The notes beneath the pieces are model-generated. The model saw nothing but the letters and a program-made list of their open reading frames with translations, ran no database searches and was not told where the DNA came from. Positions 35,118 through 43,844 of a stretch of 64,000 nt of DNA are shown here, in pieces (the stretch's first letter is position 1; each line of letters opens with the position of its first letter). The translations under genes were made by a program, and so were the position numbers. Source of the stretch: Paenibacillus sp. RC334 (GTDB lineage: Bacteria; Bacillota; Bacilli; Paenibacillales; Paenibacillaceae); contig NZ_CP125370.1 of assembly GCF_030034735.1 (NCBI RefSeq), forward strand, positions 3,658,001 to 3,722,000. The letters run 5' to 3'.

Positions 35118-37364
35118 CTATGTTTTCCCGCTCTCAGGCTTTGGTCTTTCTTCGGGATACTCAATCCGGGAATGGAAAGTTCCCATCACGGTTTCTTTAA
35201 GAGTTTGAGCCACAATATCAAGCTCCCGCATCGTTAGCTCACAATCGTTGAACTGGTGATCATCAAGACGACTTTTAATAATTTTTTCAATCATCGACTC
35301 CACCTGTTCCACTGTTGGTTTCCGCAGGGAACGGACGGCTGCTTCCACACTATCAGCAATCCCGACTACAGCGGCTTCCTTGGACTGGGCTTTTGGCCCA
35401 GGATAACGAAAATCATCCTCGGTAAAGTCTGGCTCTACGCCCTGTTCTTCCGCCTCACGCAGCGCCTTATGATAAAAATAGTGCAGAAATGTCGTTCCGT
35501 GATGCTGCTCGGCAATATCGCGAATCGGCTTGGGCAGCTTGTAATCCAATTGCATTTCCACACCATCACGGGCATGGGCAATAATGATGGACTTACTCAG
35601 CTTTGGCTCTATCGTATCATGCGGATTATCCATACCGTTCTGATTTTCAATGAAGTACGAAGGCCGTTTTGTTTTACCAATGTCATGATAATACGAACCG
35701 ACCCGGCACAACAAGCCGTTAGCACCTATAGCCTCCGCTGCTGCCTCTGACAGATTACCTACCATTACGCTGTGGTGATACGTACCCGGTGTCTCTGTAA
35801 GCAGCTTGCGCAGTAGCGGATGATTCGGGTTAGACAGCTCAACCAGCTTCAGCGCTGACAAAATGCCAAAGGTAGACTCAAAAAATGGCATTAGCCCAAT
35901 AACAAGTATCGCTGTAATCAAACCGCCCGCAAAAGCAAAAGCTACCGCATAGAGCGTCGTCGTTTGAGTCCAGTTGCTTTGGTCGATCAGCGCCAGAGTG
36001 AAGACCGACACGGTGCCGAACAAGCATACCATAATTGCTCCCTTGAACAGCGTTGAACGCTGACTGGCTCGATGCGTTGAGAAAATCGACGCAAGACAAA
36101 CCACAAGGGCAAAAAATCCGAAGTTAAAATCAAAAATTTGTCCTTGTCGGACATTCAAAATGACACTTGCCAATATACTGAATATAACGGCACAAACGAA
36201 GGCCAGTGACATATCGAGTAACAACGTTACGAGCATGGCTCCAAGCGCGATAGGCGCCAGATAGCCGAGATAAGACCGTTCACTGTCCTGCAATATGGCG
36301 GTTAACATCATTGCGCCTACCGTGATCACAAAAATCAACACCAGCATGAGCAACTGCGCATTGTTATACTTAAAACGGCGTGTTCGTGATTGGAACTGGC
36401 GAATATACATAAACAGGCCCAAGGCCAGCATCGCAGACAGCATCAACAGGCCAAATTGCGGCCAATAGTTGATCTTGTCCTTTAGCAGCTCGTTCTCATC
36501 CAGTAAGGTATAGATTTCCTGGGTAATAATCTCGCCTTTCTTGACGAGCACTTCACCCTGTTTGATGTAGACTGTCGGTGTATCTTCACGAGCCTGTACC
36601 CTAGCGTCCTTCGTAGCTGTATCATCATAAAACTTGTTGGCCGTAATCACAAGCCTTGCAAGCTCCTGAACGACTTCACGAGAGGTGCGCTTGGTAAGCG
36701 TACTCGTACTGACCCGCTCGGCCACCTTGGCTCGGGCTGTTTGTGCATCTGTAATCTGATCGTTCATCAATCCGGTCACGATTTCACGGGCAACCGGCCG
36801 CATCTCTGCAATATCCTCAGACGTGAGACGCGGAATTTTGATAAAGGTTTCCTCTGGAATCCGGTATGTCTGCTCTTTTGTTTTTTGCAGCACTTCGTCC
36901 AATAGCTTTTCCGGGTAGGCATCGGCATTACGGCTATTGTTTACAAAATTTTGCACAAATTCTCGCGCACGCTGAGGAATCTCGTCTTTGTAAATGGAAA
37001 TTTTATCGGATCTGGAAACCTGGTCATCCTGATTAAGCCGTTCAATTCGGTCCAGAATACCAGTAATCAGGTTATCGTTGCGAATCGGTACAATCGTATA
37101 CATCGGCTGTACCCGTTCTGCAGACTCTTCCTGAGCCTTTAACGTCGCTTTGCTGTTGGGAAGTTGCATCGGAGCAACAATTTCCTTTTCACTTGGCTGG
37201 TTTACCCGAATGTCATAGCGCTCGGGAAGCAGCTTTGAGGCTAAACCGACGTAAAAAAGAACCACTAAAAATAAAAACAGAAGATAGCGTGTTGCCACGC
37301 TATACTTCCATCCACTCATTCTATGCTGGAACGTTTTGCCCTTAGACAATTCCTTCGAGGTCAT
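35118..37364 (-). CDS. pgpH: Membrane HD-domain phosphodiesterase PgpH (YqfF)
   Basis: A protein of 748 residues from ATG 37364. It has one N-terminal membrane segment (about 22-42), a long extracellular 7TMR-HDED domain (about 50-290), seven membrane segments (about 300-490), and a cytoplasmic HD domain: HHSVMVGNLSEAAAEA, GSYYHDIGKTKRP, IIAHARDGV and the later HHGTTFLHYFY. This is the architecture of Listeria PgpH and B. subtilis YqfF, which degrade the second messenger c-di-AMP. The adjacent order phoH-pgpH-ybeY matches Bacillus. An in-frame TTG three codons earlier sits on the ribosome binding site. Confidence 0.95.
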   Translation of the reverse strand: MTSKELSKGKTFQHRMSGWKYSVATRYLLFLFLVVLFYVGLASKLLPERYDIRVNQPSEKEIVAPMQLPNSKATLKAQEESAERVQPMYTIVPIRNDNLITGILDRIERLNQDDQVSRSDKISIYKDEIPQRAREFVQNFVNNSRNADAYPEKLLDEVLQKTKEQTYRIPEETFIKIPRLTSEDIAEMRPVAREIVTGLMNDQITDAQTARAKVAERVSTSTLTKRTSREVVQELARLVITANKFYDDTATKDARVQAREDTPTVYIKQGEVLVKKGEIITQEIYTLLDENELLKDKINYWPQFGLLMLSAMLALGLFMYIRQFQSRTRRFKYNNAQLLMLVLIFVITVGAMMLTAILQDSERSYLGYLAPIALGAMLVTLLLDMSLAFVCAVIFSILASVILNVRQGQIFDFNFGFFALVVCLASIFSTHRASQRSTLFKGAIMVCLFGTVSVFTLALIDQSNWTQTTTLYAVAFAFAGGLITAILVIGLMPFFESTFGILSALKLVELSNPNHPLLRKLLTETPGTYHHSVMVGNLSEAAAEAIGANGLLCRVGSYYHDIGKTKRPSYFIENQNGMDNPHDTIEPKLSKSIIIAHARDGVEMQLDYKLPKPIRDIAEQHHGTTFLHYFYHKALREAEEQGVEPDFTEDDFRYPGPKAQSKEAAVVGIADSVEAAVRSLRKPTVEQVESMIEKIIKSRLDDHQFNDCELTMRELDIVAQTLKETVMGTFHSRIEYPEERPKPESGKT

Positions 37365-37388
37365 CTGAAACAATCCCTCTCCATCATC

Positions 37389-37418
37389 TTTTTCAAGACA
37401 GCTACGCTGCTTATTTTC
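37389..37418 (-). repeat. Short stem-loop repeat, copy 1 (phoH-pgpH gap)
   Basis: On the minus strand AAGCAGCGTAGCTGTC lies between A-rich flanks. Its core GCAGC-gta-GCTG forms a small hairpin. Two more copies occur at 39976-40003 and 40040-40066. Confidence 0.5.
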
Positions 37419-37454
37419 ATACTTCTGATAGCTCCACTTTCGTGATATGAAGGC

Positions 37455-38426
37455 TTATCCCTGATTTTCGGCAACCTGGTCGTAAGCCACGATGATTTTC
37501 TGAACCAGGGAATGACGGACAACATCCTCTTGTGCAAAATGTACGAAACCTATTTCCTCAATTCCCTGTAAAATCGCATTTGCTTCAATCAGACCGGATT
37601 TTTTGCCACGAGGCAAATCAATTTGCGTAACATCGCCGGTGATGACCATTTTGGAGCCAAAGCCAAGTCGGGTCAAAAACATTTTCATTTGCTCCGGCGT
37701 GGTGTTTTGCGCTTCATCCAAAATAATGAATGAATCATCCAGCGTCCGTCCCCGCATATAGGCCAGCGGCGCGATTTCAATCAACCCTCGCTCCAGTGCC
37801 TTTGCTGTCTGCTCAGGTCCCATAACATCGTACAACGCGTCATACAATGGACGCAGATACGGATCAACCTTTTCCTGCAAATCCCCTGGCAAAAAGCCCA
37901 GATTCTCGCCTGCTTCCACCGCAGGACGGGTTAATACAATACGCTTGACCGAACCTTCCTTCAGGGCAGCTACCGCCAGCACCACGGCCAAATACGTTTT
38001 ACCCGTACCCGCCGGGCCAATTCCAAATACGATATCGCGTTTTTTTATCGTGGTTACATAGTGCTTTTGTCCAATTGTTTTGACACGGATCGGCTTGCCC
38101 CGGAAGGTGGTCGTGATTTCTCCCTTGAACAGATCAAGCAATTGATCGGCGCGTAAATCTTTTGCCAACTCAATCGCATAATGGACGTCTCTTTCGGTCA
38201 GGATATATCCATTACGAATTAACTGAAGTAGTACATCGAATAATTGTTCGAGCACTTCCACCTCATGTGCGTTGCCAAAAATATTGATTTCCGCCTCACG
38301 GGAATCCATTTTTGCGGGAACAGCTGCTTCAATCAATTTTAAAAAGGAATCCTGCGGGCCGAACAGCGCCTGTCCTTCTCCCGCATTGTTCAATGCAATT
38401 TGTATGCTGCGTTGTTGTTCTGCCAA
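37455..38426 (-). CDS. phoH: PhoH-like ATPase
   Basis: A protein of 323 residues from TTG 38426; no in-frame ATG is better placed, and AAGGAG plus GAGG lie upstream. P-loop motif GPAGTGKTYLAV, Walker B SFIILDEAQN, and the N-terminal KH-like region with FGNAHEVEVLEQLFDVL are visible. PhoH proteins are NTPases thought to act on RNA; the physiological role is still uncertain. It lies six bases downstream of yqfD and upstream of pgpH, as in the B. subtilis yqfC-yqfD-phoH-yqfF order. Confidence 0.95.
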   Translation of the reverse strand: MAEQQRSIQIALNNAGEGQALFGPQDSFLKLIEAAVPAKMDSREAEINIFGNAHEVEVLEQLFDVLLQLIRNGYILTERDVHYAIELAKDLRADQLLDLFKGEITTTFRGKPIRVKTIGQKHYVTTIKKRDIVFGIGPAGTGKTYLAVVLAVAALKEGSVKRIVLTRPAVEAGENLGFLPGDLQEKVDPYLRPLYDALYDVMGPEQTAKALERGLIEIAPLAYMRGRTLDDSFIILDEAQNTTPEQMKMFLTRLGFGSKMVITGDVTQIDLPRGKKSGLIEANAILQGIEEIGFVHFAQEDVVRHSLVQKIIVAYDQVAENQG

Positions 38427-38432
38427 ATAGCC

Positions 38433-39626
38433 TCATTCTCCTTGGTTATGAACTAGCGGAAGTTCTTCCGCAATATTCTGTTCCACTTCAAAAAGCACTT
38501 TCATATAAACTTTACCATTCTCTCTCTTCTCATGCAAAATTTTTTGGCTCATTATTTTGGTTCCTTTGCCGTATTTGGCTAAAATATTGGCTCGCGCCCC
38601 TTCTATTCCCCTATTTTGGGCTTCTGCTTCCGTAAGCTTATCCTCATGTATCTTTGTCTCCCTCACGTTTTCGGTCATCCAACCGACTGGAAGACGGAAG
38701 GAGCGCCACGTCAGCGGGTCATGCTCAACTGTGGTTTTATGTGCGGAATAAGGGATTTTCCCATATCCCCATAGCTGCACCGCACGGTTGCCCAGCACAA
38801 GATACAGGCGTTCGTGACTGTTTCCAGTATATGTGCTGCTGCGTCGTACCGTCGGACTGCTGATTTCGTACTCATGCCACACGAGGCCCTTAATCTCCCC
38901 CTTGGCTACAACCTGCTGCTGATTCTCTTCATCCCCGAGCGTTCCCGAGATAAGAATGGCTCCTTTTTTGACACGTGTATTTTTATGCACGACAGGACGA
39001 CCTTGCTCGGCAAAAATTTCAGTGACTACCGCATCTGCCTTGCTGATGAGATGACGTGGACTGTAGAGCGGCTCTGGAGTAGGCTGTGAGGCTTCAACGA
39101 CTTGAATCGTCACCGAGGTACCATGCTTCTCCACACCGATCCAGGATGCCTCAGGGAGCTTCTGCATGAGCGCACGCGAAAGCTTGTCCTGACTGGAAAC
39201 GCGGAAGCTCCATTGAAAAGGATACAACCCCTCCTGACGGGCAGCCTTGAGTACAGCTTCCGTTGAGAGCTTGTCATTTCCCTTTACTTCAACGTCCCAG
39301 ATGAGCGAAGACATCAGGAACAGGCCTACCCAGAATACAGCCAGTCCAACCAGAAAAAATTTGCGTTTGGCAAGCCGCGCAACGGTAAAGGGAATTCCCT
39401 GTCGTTTCAAAATATGCATTTTGCAGCCTGTCCTTCTCAAAAACGGACGCAGCAGGAAGACGTGCGGGAGCAGAAGGTTCATTTCTGCATGTCTTGTACC
39501 CATCGGCCGCACGTTCCAAACAGGTATTTGATGCTCAGTGAGCAGATTAATGAAAGCTTCCACGCTCTCGCCCTTGACAGCAAGGGTAACCGTGCCACGC
39601 AACTTTGTTAAAGCGGGATGTTTCAT
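38433..39626 (-). CDS. yqfD: Sporulation protein YqfD
   Basis: A protein of 397 residues. It has a soluble N-terminus (GTVTLAVKGESVEAFINLL), one membrane segment at about residues 88-110 and a large extracytoplasmic region with the conserved WDVEVKGNDKLSTEAVL and PEASWIGVEKHGTSVTIQVVE pieces. Family members are made in the mother cell under sigma-E and are needed for normal sporulation; their biochemical role is not known. It starts at an ATGA overlap with yqfC, so the two are translated together. Confidence 0.92.
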   Translation of the reverse strand: MKHPALTKLRGTVTLAVKGESVEAFINLLTEHQIPVWNVRPMGTRHAEMNLLLPHVFLLRPFLRRTGCKMHILKRQGIPFTVARLAKRKFFLVGLAVFWVGLFLMSSLIWDVEVKGNDKLSTEAVLKAARQEGLYPFQWSFRVSSQDKLSRALMQKLPEASWIGVEKHGTSVTIQVVEASQPTPEPLYSPRHLISKADAVVTEIFAEQGRPVVHKNTRVKKGAILISGTLGDEENQQQVVAKGEIKGLVWHEYEISSPTVRRSSTYTGNSHERLYLVLGNRAVQLWGYGKIPYSAHKTTVEHDPLTWRSFRLPVGWMTENVRETKIHEDKLTEAEAQNRGIEGARANILAKYGKGTKIMSQKILHEKRENGKVYMKVLFEVEQNIAEELPLVHNQGE

Positions 39627-39916
39627 GAGCCTTCCTCCGTTCCTTCCAATTGGATATCCGTAATGTGTCCTTCCACACTTACCTGCTCGGGCACAATAGA
39701 CGTAATGACAAGCCCATGCCCCGTCACCCGCAACCTGCCTTGCGCCAGCGCAAGTACTAGCCGATCCGGCGTGAAGTCCACGACGCCCCGGTGATTCTCC
39801 ACATAAAGCTGGCTGCTGCCAATGAGAGTTAACCGCGGCAGGTCAAATAGAATGTCCTGCGGAAGTTCCAGCGTCTCACTGGCCCACTTTCGCAGTTTGC
39901 GGCTCATCCGGCTCAT
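39623..39916 (-). CDS. yqfC: Sporulation protein YqfC
   Basis: A protein of 97 residues of the YabP/YqfC family. It begins MSRMSRKLRKWASETLELPQ (shown in part), followed by DILFDLPRLTLIGSSQLYVENHRG and VLALAQGRLRVTGHGLVI. It overlaps yqfD by four bases. A candidate sigma-E promoter lies about 220 bases upstream at 40133-40159. The function in the mother cell is unknown. Confidence 0.92.
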   Translation of the reverse strand: MSRMSRKLRKWASETLELPQDILFDLPRLTLIGSSQLYVENHRGVVDFTPDRLVLALAQGRLRVTGHGLVITSIVPEQVSVEGHITDIQLEGTEEGS

Positions 39917-39975
39917 ACGAGGGAATCTCCTTTCCTGTCATGAAAAAAAATTTGTTTTCAAACGGCTAATAATTG

Positions 39976-40003
39976 TTTTTATGGCAGCTACGCTGCTGAT
40001 TTT
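39976..40003 (-). repeat. Short stem-loop repeat, copy 2 (yqfC leader)
   Basis: On the minus strand AATCAGCAGCGTAGCTGCC, then ATAAAAA. GCAGC and GCTGC pair perfectly around GTA. It is flanked by AAAA on both sides like copies 1 and 3. Confidence 0.5.
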
Positions 40004-40039
40004 CGTCTCCTGTTATTGCCATCCGGTGGATCATAGTCA

Positions 40040-40066
40040 TTTTCATGGCAGCTACGATGCTTTTTT
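40040..40066 (-). repeat. Short stem-loop repeat, copy 3 (yqfC leader)
   Basis: On the minus strand AAAAAAGCATCGTAGCTGCC, then ATGAAAA. It is 64 bases from copy 2, with one base change in the stem. It lies in the 39917-40300 gap, which otherwise holds only the sigma-E candidate and a terminator. Confidence 0.5.
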
Positions 40067-40132
40067 AACCAATGCCGATGCCGCTTAGATATGGGCGTCA
40101 TTACACCAGCGCCACAGATATCTGTACTGTAC

Positions 40133-40159
40133 ACTTTATGATCCAGCCGCCATATTTAT
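40133..40159 (-). promoter_or_regulatory. Candidate sigma-E promoter for yqfC-yqfD
   Basis: On the minus strand TCATAAAT is followed after 13 bases by CATAAAGT. This resembles the mother-cell sigma-E boxes (ATA-rich -35, CATACA-T -10). yqfC and yqfD are sigma-E genes in B. subtilis. The match is partial and the leader would be long. Confidence 0.35.
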
Positions 40160-40233
40160 GAAACGAAACTAACAATTCATCGTAGCTCTGATTTTGCATA
40201 GCAAGAGTCTGGATACTTGCAAAATGAAAAATG

Positions 40234-40277
40234 AAAAAGACAACCCCAATTCAAGCATCGATACGAGATTGTCTTTT
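40234..40277 (-). terminator. Terminator of the amino-acid permease gene
   Basis: On the minus strand AAAAGACAA pairs with TTGTCTTTTT across a 25-base interior and ends in a T-run. The stem is short and A/T-rich at its base. Confidence 0.55.
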
Positions 40278-40300
40278 CCTGATTTTATAGAGCCATTCTG

Positions 40301-41710
40301 TTATTTTTCGGAATCATGATTCAAAAGAGAGTTTTTTCTGGAATATAGAAAATAAACGGCCAGACCTATAACGAGCCAAATCAGAAAACGGATAAACGTT
40401 TGGCTATGTAAATTCAGGATGAGCGCCCCACACGAAATAATAGCCAAAATCGGAATATACGGAACACCCGGACATCGGAAGGCCCTGGGCAGATCCGGCT
40501 GCGTTCTTCGCATCACAATCACAGCGACAGAAATCAGTATAAAGGCTGAAAGAGTGCCGATGTTCACCAAACTCGCCAATTCATCCAGCGGAATCAACCC
40601 GCCCATTAATGCAGATAATGTACCAAAAAACAATGTGTTAATATACGGAGTTTTGTATTTAGGATGAACCTTGGACAATACTTTTGGTACCAGACCATCA
40701 CGCGACATGGCAAACATAATACGGGTTTGGCCATAGAGCATGACCAGCATAACTGTGGTCATCCCTAAAATGGCCCCCACATCCACAATCCCTGCAACCC
40801 AGTTCTGACCTGCAACCTGCAAGACGAGTGACACCGGATGGGAAATACCTTCAAACTGCATAAACGGGACAATCCCTGTCATAATCCCGCTGACAATGAC
40901 GTATAGAAGCGTACATATAATAAGTGAAAAAATAATGCCGCGCGGTAAATCACGAGCCGGATTTTTGGTTTCTTCTGCGGCAGACGAAACAGCATCAAAG
41001 CCGATAAAAGCAAAGAATACCAGCGCTGCGGCTCCAAGCACTCCACTGAACCCAAATGGCATAAAAGGCGTCCAGTTATCCGGTTTTACATATTTAAAAG
41101 CAACGAAAATAAATAATAAAATCACAGCAATTTTTACAATAACCATAATGTTGTTCATACGTTTCGATTCTTTGATTCCAAAGTAGAGCAAGGAGGTAAT
41201 CCCCATCAAAATCAAAAAAGCAGGAAGATTAAAATAGGTGGTTTGATCTTTTAAAGCCCCTGGTGCCGCAGTGAATTCAAGGGGGATATGGATACCAAGT
41301 CCATTCAAAAATGATACAAAATAACCCGACCAGCCTGCGGAAACTGCACTGGCAGCAAGCATATATTCCAAAATCAAATCCCATCCGATAATAAAAGCCA
41401 GAAGTTCCCCCATCGTTGCATATGTAAAAGTATAAACAGAACCGGATACCGGAACGGTGGATGCAAACTCTGCATAAGCCAGTGCTGCAAATAGACAGGC
41501 AAGCCCCGCAACCACAAAAGAAATAATCAAACCCGGACCAGCCGTAACCGCTCCCGTGCCAGTCAACACAAAAATCCCCGTTCCGATTATAGCTCCAATG
41601 CCAAGCATCGTTAAATCAAAGGCACCAAGCTCTTTTTGAAGTGCTTTTTCACCCCGCGTTGCAGCAAGTAGCTGATCAATGCTCTTTTTTCTGAATAAGC
41701 TATTATTCAT
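40301..41710 (-). CDS. APC family amino-acid permease (cationic/YfnA-like)
   Basis: A protein of 469 residues from ATG 41710, with AGGGAG nine bases upstream. About twelve membrane segments and the APC signature at TM1, LTMLGIGAIIGTGIFVLTG, are visible; AFIGFDAVSSAAEETKNPAR is the family's second conserved segment. It closely follows the pattern of B. subtilis YfnA/YkbA-type permeases for neutral or cationic amino acids. The gene has its own promoter and terminator and interrupts the otherwise continuous yqf sporulation/membrane block. Confidence 0.9.
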   Translation of the reverse strand: MNNSLFRKKSIDQLLAATRGEKALQKELGAFDLTMLGIGAIIGTGIFVLTGTGAVTAGPGLIISFVVAGLACLFAALAYAEFASTVPVSGSVYTFTYATMGELLAFIIGWDLILEYMLAASAVSAGWSGYFVSFLNGLGIHIPLEFTAAPGALKDQTTYFNLPAFLILMGITSLLYFGIKESKRMNNIMVIVKIAVILLFIFVAFKYVKPDNWTPFMPFGFSGVLGAAALVFFAFIGFDAVSSAAEETKNPARDLPRGIIFSLIICTLLYVIVSGIMTGIVPFMQFEGISHPVSLVLQVAGQNWVAGIVDVGAILGMTTVMLVMLYGQTRIMFAMSRDGLVPKVLSKVHPKYKTPYINTLFFGTLSALMGGLIPLDELASLVNIGTLSAFILISVAVIVMRRTQPDLPRAFRCPGVPYIPILAIISCGALILNLHSQTFIRFLIWLVIGLAVYFLYSRKNSLLNHDSEK

Positions 41711-41828
41711 CCATCCCATCTCCCTAGACATGTAATATATACTTTTATACCTGGGTCACCTCACCTCGAAATTACGTTTATTTTCTCTAAATTTGGAGTA
41801 AATTTCCAGAAACACTATCTTTGAGAAC

Positions 41829-41856
41829 ATTATATATAAAAACAAATAAATGAAAA
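41829..41856 (-). promoter_or_regulatory. Permease promoter with overlapping palindrome
   Basis: TTTTCA (41856-41851), a 16-base spacer and TATAAT (41834-41829) on the minus strand. GAAAACGGTTTTC (41864-41852), palindromic around its centre, overlaps the -35 box and could be an operator. The rest of the 41711-42162 gap is A/T-rich and holds no recognised riboswitch; only the terminator at 42073-42113 is clear. Confidence 0.5.
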
Positions 41857-42072
41857 CCGTTTTCGGAAAGCTCCATTCTTTTTCTTACATTCGATCATTT
41901 TGCCTCTGTATTTTTTTCGAAAGTTCAGTATTAAACTAGACACAATGACAGATTTTTTGCTTACAAATGACGTAAGAAAACCTTGCTACTACTGGGTTTA
42001 TGACATCTTATGTAAGTTCATAAGAGTATTTCTGCTAAACTGATTTCTATTCTGGACTGGCCTATGTATTAG

Positions 42073-42113
42073 CAAAAAAATAGTCCGCCACCAGCTAAAG
42101 CCGGGGCGGACTA
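42073..42113 (-). terminator. Terminator of the floA operon
   Basis: TAGTCCGCC pairs with GGCGGACTA around a 15-base loop and is followed by TTTTTTT on the minus strand. It ends the nfeD-floA-(42163) transcript. Confidence 0.9.
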
Positions 42114-42162
42114 AACCATTCATGCAAACTGCTCAAATTGAACGATAACAGCTCTTGTCTTT

Positions 42163-42753
42163 TTAACGTCTTCCTCCACCCATATAACGCTTGGAACGCG
42201 GAGGACCCAGTATTTCTGCCCAGATCACGCCTCTCCGCAGGTCAGCCGCAGTTACTGTACTACGCTCCTGCGGAGCTCCCTCTGAGGCATCTGTAATCTC
42301 TCCCGACTCCCTTGCATTGGATATGCGGTCGAGACGTGCCAAAACCGATCTACGCTCTTCTTCCATGGCCCGGATTCGATCCTCCAGAGTAGAACCGTTA
42401 TCCAGGGAATCCCGATTCGTCTGTTGCTCTGTTTCCGTCCAATCATTCATTTGTTCTTCCATACGCCGAGCTTCCATAACTACACGTCGTTCATCAGGAA
42501 ACTGACGCTGCAATTCTCCGGCAGTATCCTGCCTTTGCGGCTGACGTTGCTCCTGTCTGTGTTCCGTAGAGAAAGGTCCGGAGGGTGATGAAGGACCGCG
42601 AGAGCCGTGGTCGCCACCAAACGTAGGCATGCCCTTTCGCGGCGGCGCTTTTCTCTCTGTGCTTTTCATGCTTTTGCCCAAAAAAGACACCAACGCAAAG
42701 CCGATCACAATCAGGATATACAAATGCTCAAAAATCCAGCTCATAAAGTTCAT
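42163..42753 (-). CDS. Unknown one-pass membrane protein downstream of floA
   Basis: A protein of 196 residues. One N-terminal membrane segment (about 5-24: WIFEHLYILIVIGFALVSFL) is followed by a basic and Pro/Gly/Ser-rich linker, a charged, mostly helical region (about 65-150, rich in Glu, Arg, Gln), and a C-terminal motif DLRRGVIWAEILGPPRSKR. The Gln-rich linker is low complexity. It lies 44 bases after floA and shares its terminator, in the place where B. subtilis has yqfB, though I cannot claim homology. A role next to floA in membrane organisation is only a guess from context. Confidence 0.7.
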   Translation of the reverse strand: MNFMSWIFEHLYILIVIGFALVSFLGKSMKSTERKAPPRKGMPTFGGDHGSRGPSSPSGPFSTEHRQEQRQPQRQDTAGELQRQFPDERRVVMEARRMEEQMNDWTETEQQTNRDSLDNGSTLEDRIRAMEEERRSVLARLDRISNARESGEITDASEGAPQERSTVTAADLRRGVIWAEILGPPRSKRYMGGGRR

Positions 42754-42797
42754 AACTCACCGCCTTACTGCCGTAATTCATCGGCTATATCCCGTTG

Positions 42798-43808
42798 TTA
42801 ATCCCGGTTTTTGTTGTCATTTCCCGAGTTTTCATTCGGTTTGCCCAAGGAGCCGCGCATTTGCGTATCTGCCTCAATATTTTTCAAATTCATATAATCC
42901 ATAACGCCAAGTTTTCCGCCACGCAGCGCCTCAGCCATCGCCAGTGGCACTTCGGATTCGGATTCAACCACACGCGCTCTCATCTCTACGACACGCGCCT
43001 TCATTTCCTGCTCCTGCGCCACGGCCATTGCACGCCGTTCTTCCGCTTTCGCCTGCGCAATCCGTTTATCAGCTTCCGCCTGCTCGGTCTGCAGGAAGGC
43101 ACCAATGTTTTTACCTACATCGACGTCCGCAATATCAATGGACAAGATTTCAAACGCCGTCCCGGCATCCAAACCTTTGGATAGTACCGTTCTCGAAATG
43201 GAATCCGGGTTCTCCAGCACGTCCTTATGCGAATTACTGGAGCCGACAGTCGTAACAATACCTTCACCGACCCGCGCAATAATCGTTTCTTCTCCGGCAC
43301 CCCCGACGAGTCGATCAATGTTAGCACGCACTGTAACACGAGCCTTAACCTTCACTTCGATACCATCCTTGGCTACCGCAGCGACAGTAGGTGTCTCAAT
43401 GACACGCGGATTAACGCTCATTTGGACCGCTTGCAGAACATCCCGACCCGCAAGGTCAATCGCAGCTGCGCGTTCAAATTCGAGCGGAATGTTGGCCCGC
43501 TGCGCAGCAATCAGCGCATTGATCACTCGGTCAACATTACCACCCGCCAGAAAATGACTTTCCAGCTGGTTGATGTTTAAGCCCAGACCAGCCTTGGTAG
43601 CCTTAATCAGCGGATTCACAATCCGGCTTGGCGTTACACGCCGTAATCGCATAGCCACCAGTGTAATGATGCCAATCCGCACCCCCGAAGCCAATGCCGA
43701 AATCCACAGCATCACCGGGAAAAAACTAAAAAATACACTTAACACAATAATGGCTACAACGGCAATCAGCAAAACGCTGACAATACCCGATTCGAACACT
43801 CGCATCAT
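42798..43808 (-). CDS. floA: Flotillin-like membrane scaffold FloA (YqfA)
   Basis: A protein of 336 residues. The N-terminal membrane hairpin at about 8-45 is followed by the SPFH domain ([52 protein letters not shown]) and a coiled coil rich in Ala, Glu and Arg ([19 protein letters not shown]). FloA forms functional membrane microdomains and controls membrane fluidity. The start is uncertain: GGAGG abuts ATG 43808, is three bases from ATG 43805 and nine from GTG 43799, which has the best spacing. It follows nfeD, its usual operon partner. Confidence 0.95.
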   Translation of the reverse strand: MMRVFESGIVSVLLIAVVAIIVLSVFFSFFPVMLWISALASGVRIGIITLVAMRLRRVTPSRIVNPLIKATKAGLGLNINQLESHFLAGGNVDRVINALIAAQRANIPLEFERAAAIDLAGRDVLQAVQMSVNPRVIETPTVAAVAKDGIEVKVKARVTVRANIDRLVGGAGEETIIARVGEGIVTTVGSSNSHKDVLENPDSISRTVLSKGLDAGTAFEILSIDIADVDVGKNIGAFLQTEQAEADKRIAQAKAEERRAMAVAQEQEMKARVVEMRARVVESESEVPLAMAEALRGGKLGVMDYMNLKNIEADTQMRGSLGKPNENSGNDNKNRD

Positions 43809-43844
43809 CCTCCATTAATCTAATTCTTCGTTTGTTAGCATGTT

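Noticed and set aside
41852..41866. CcpA cre site at the permease promoter
   Set aside because: The palindrome resembles cre in outline, but its centre and ends do not fit the consensus when aligned; kept only as a generic palindrome.
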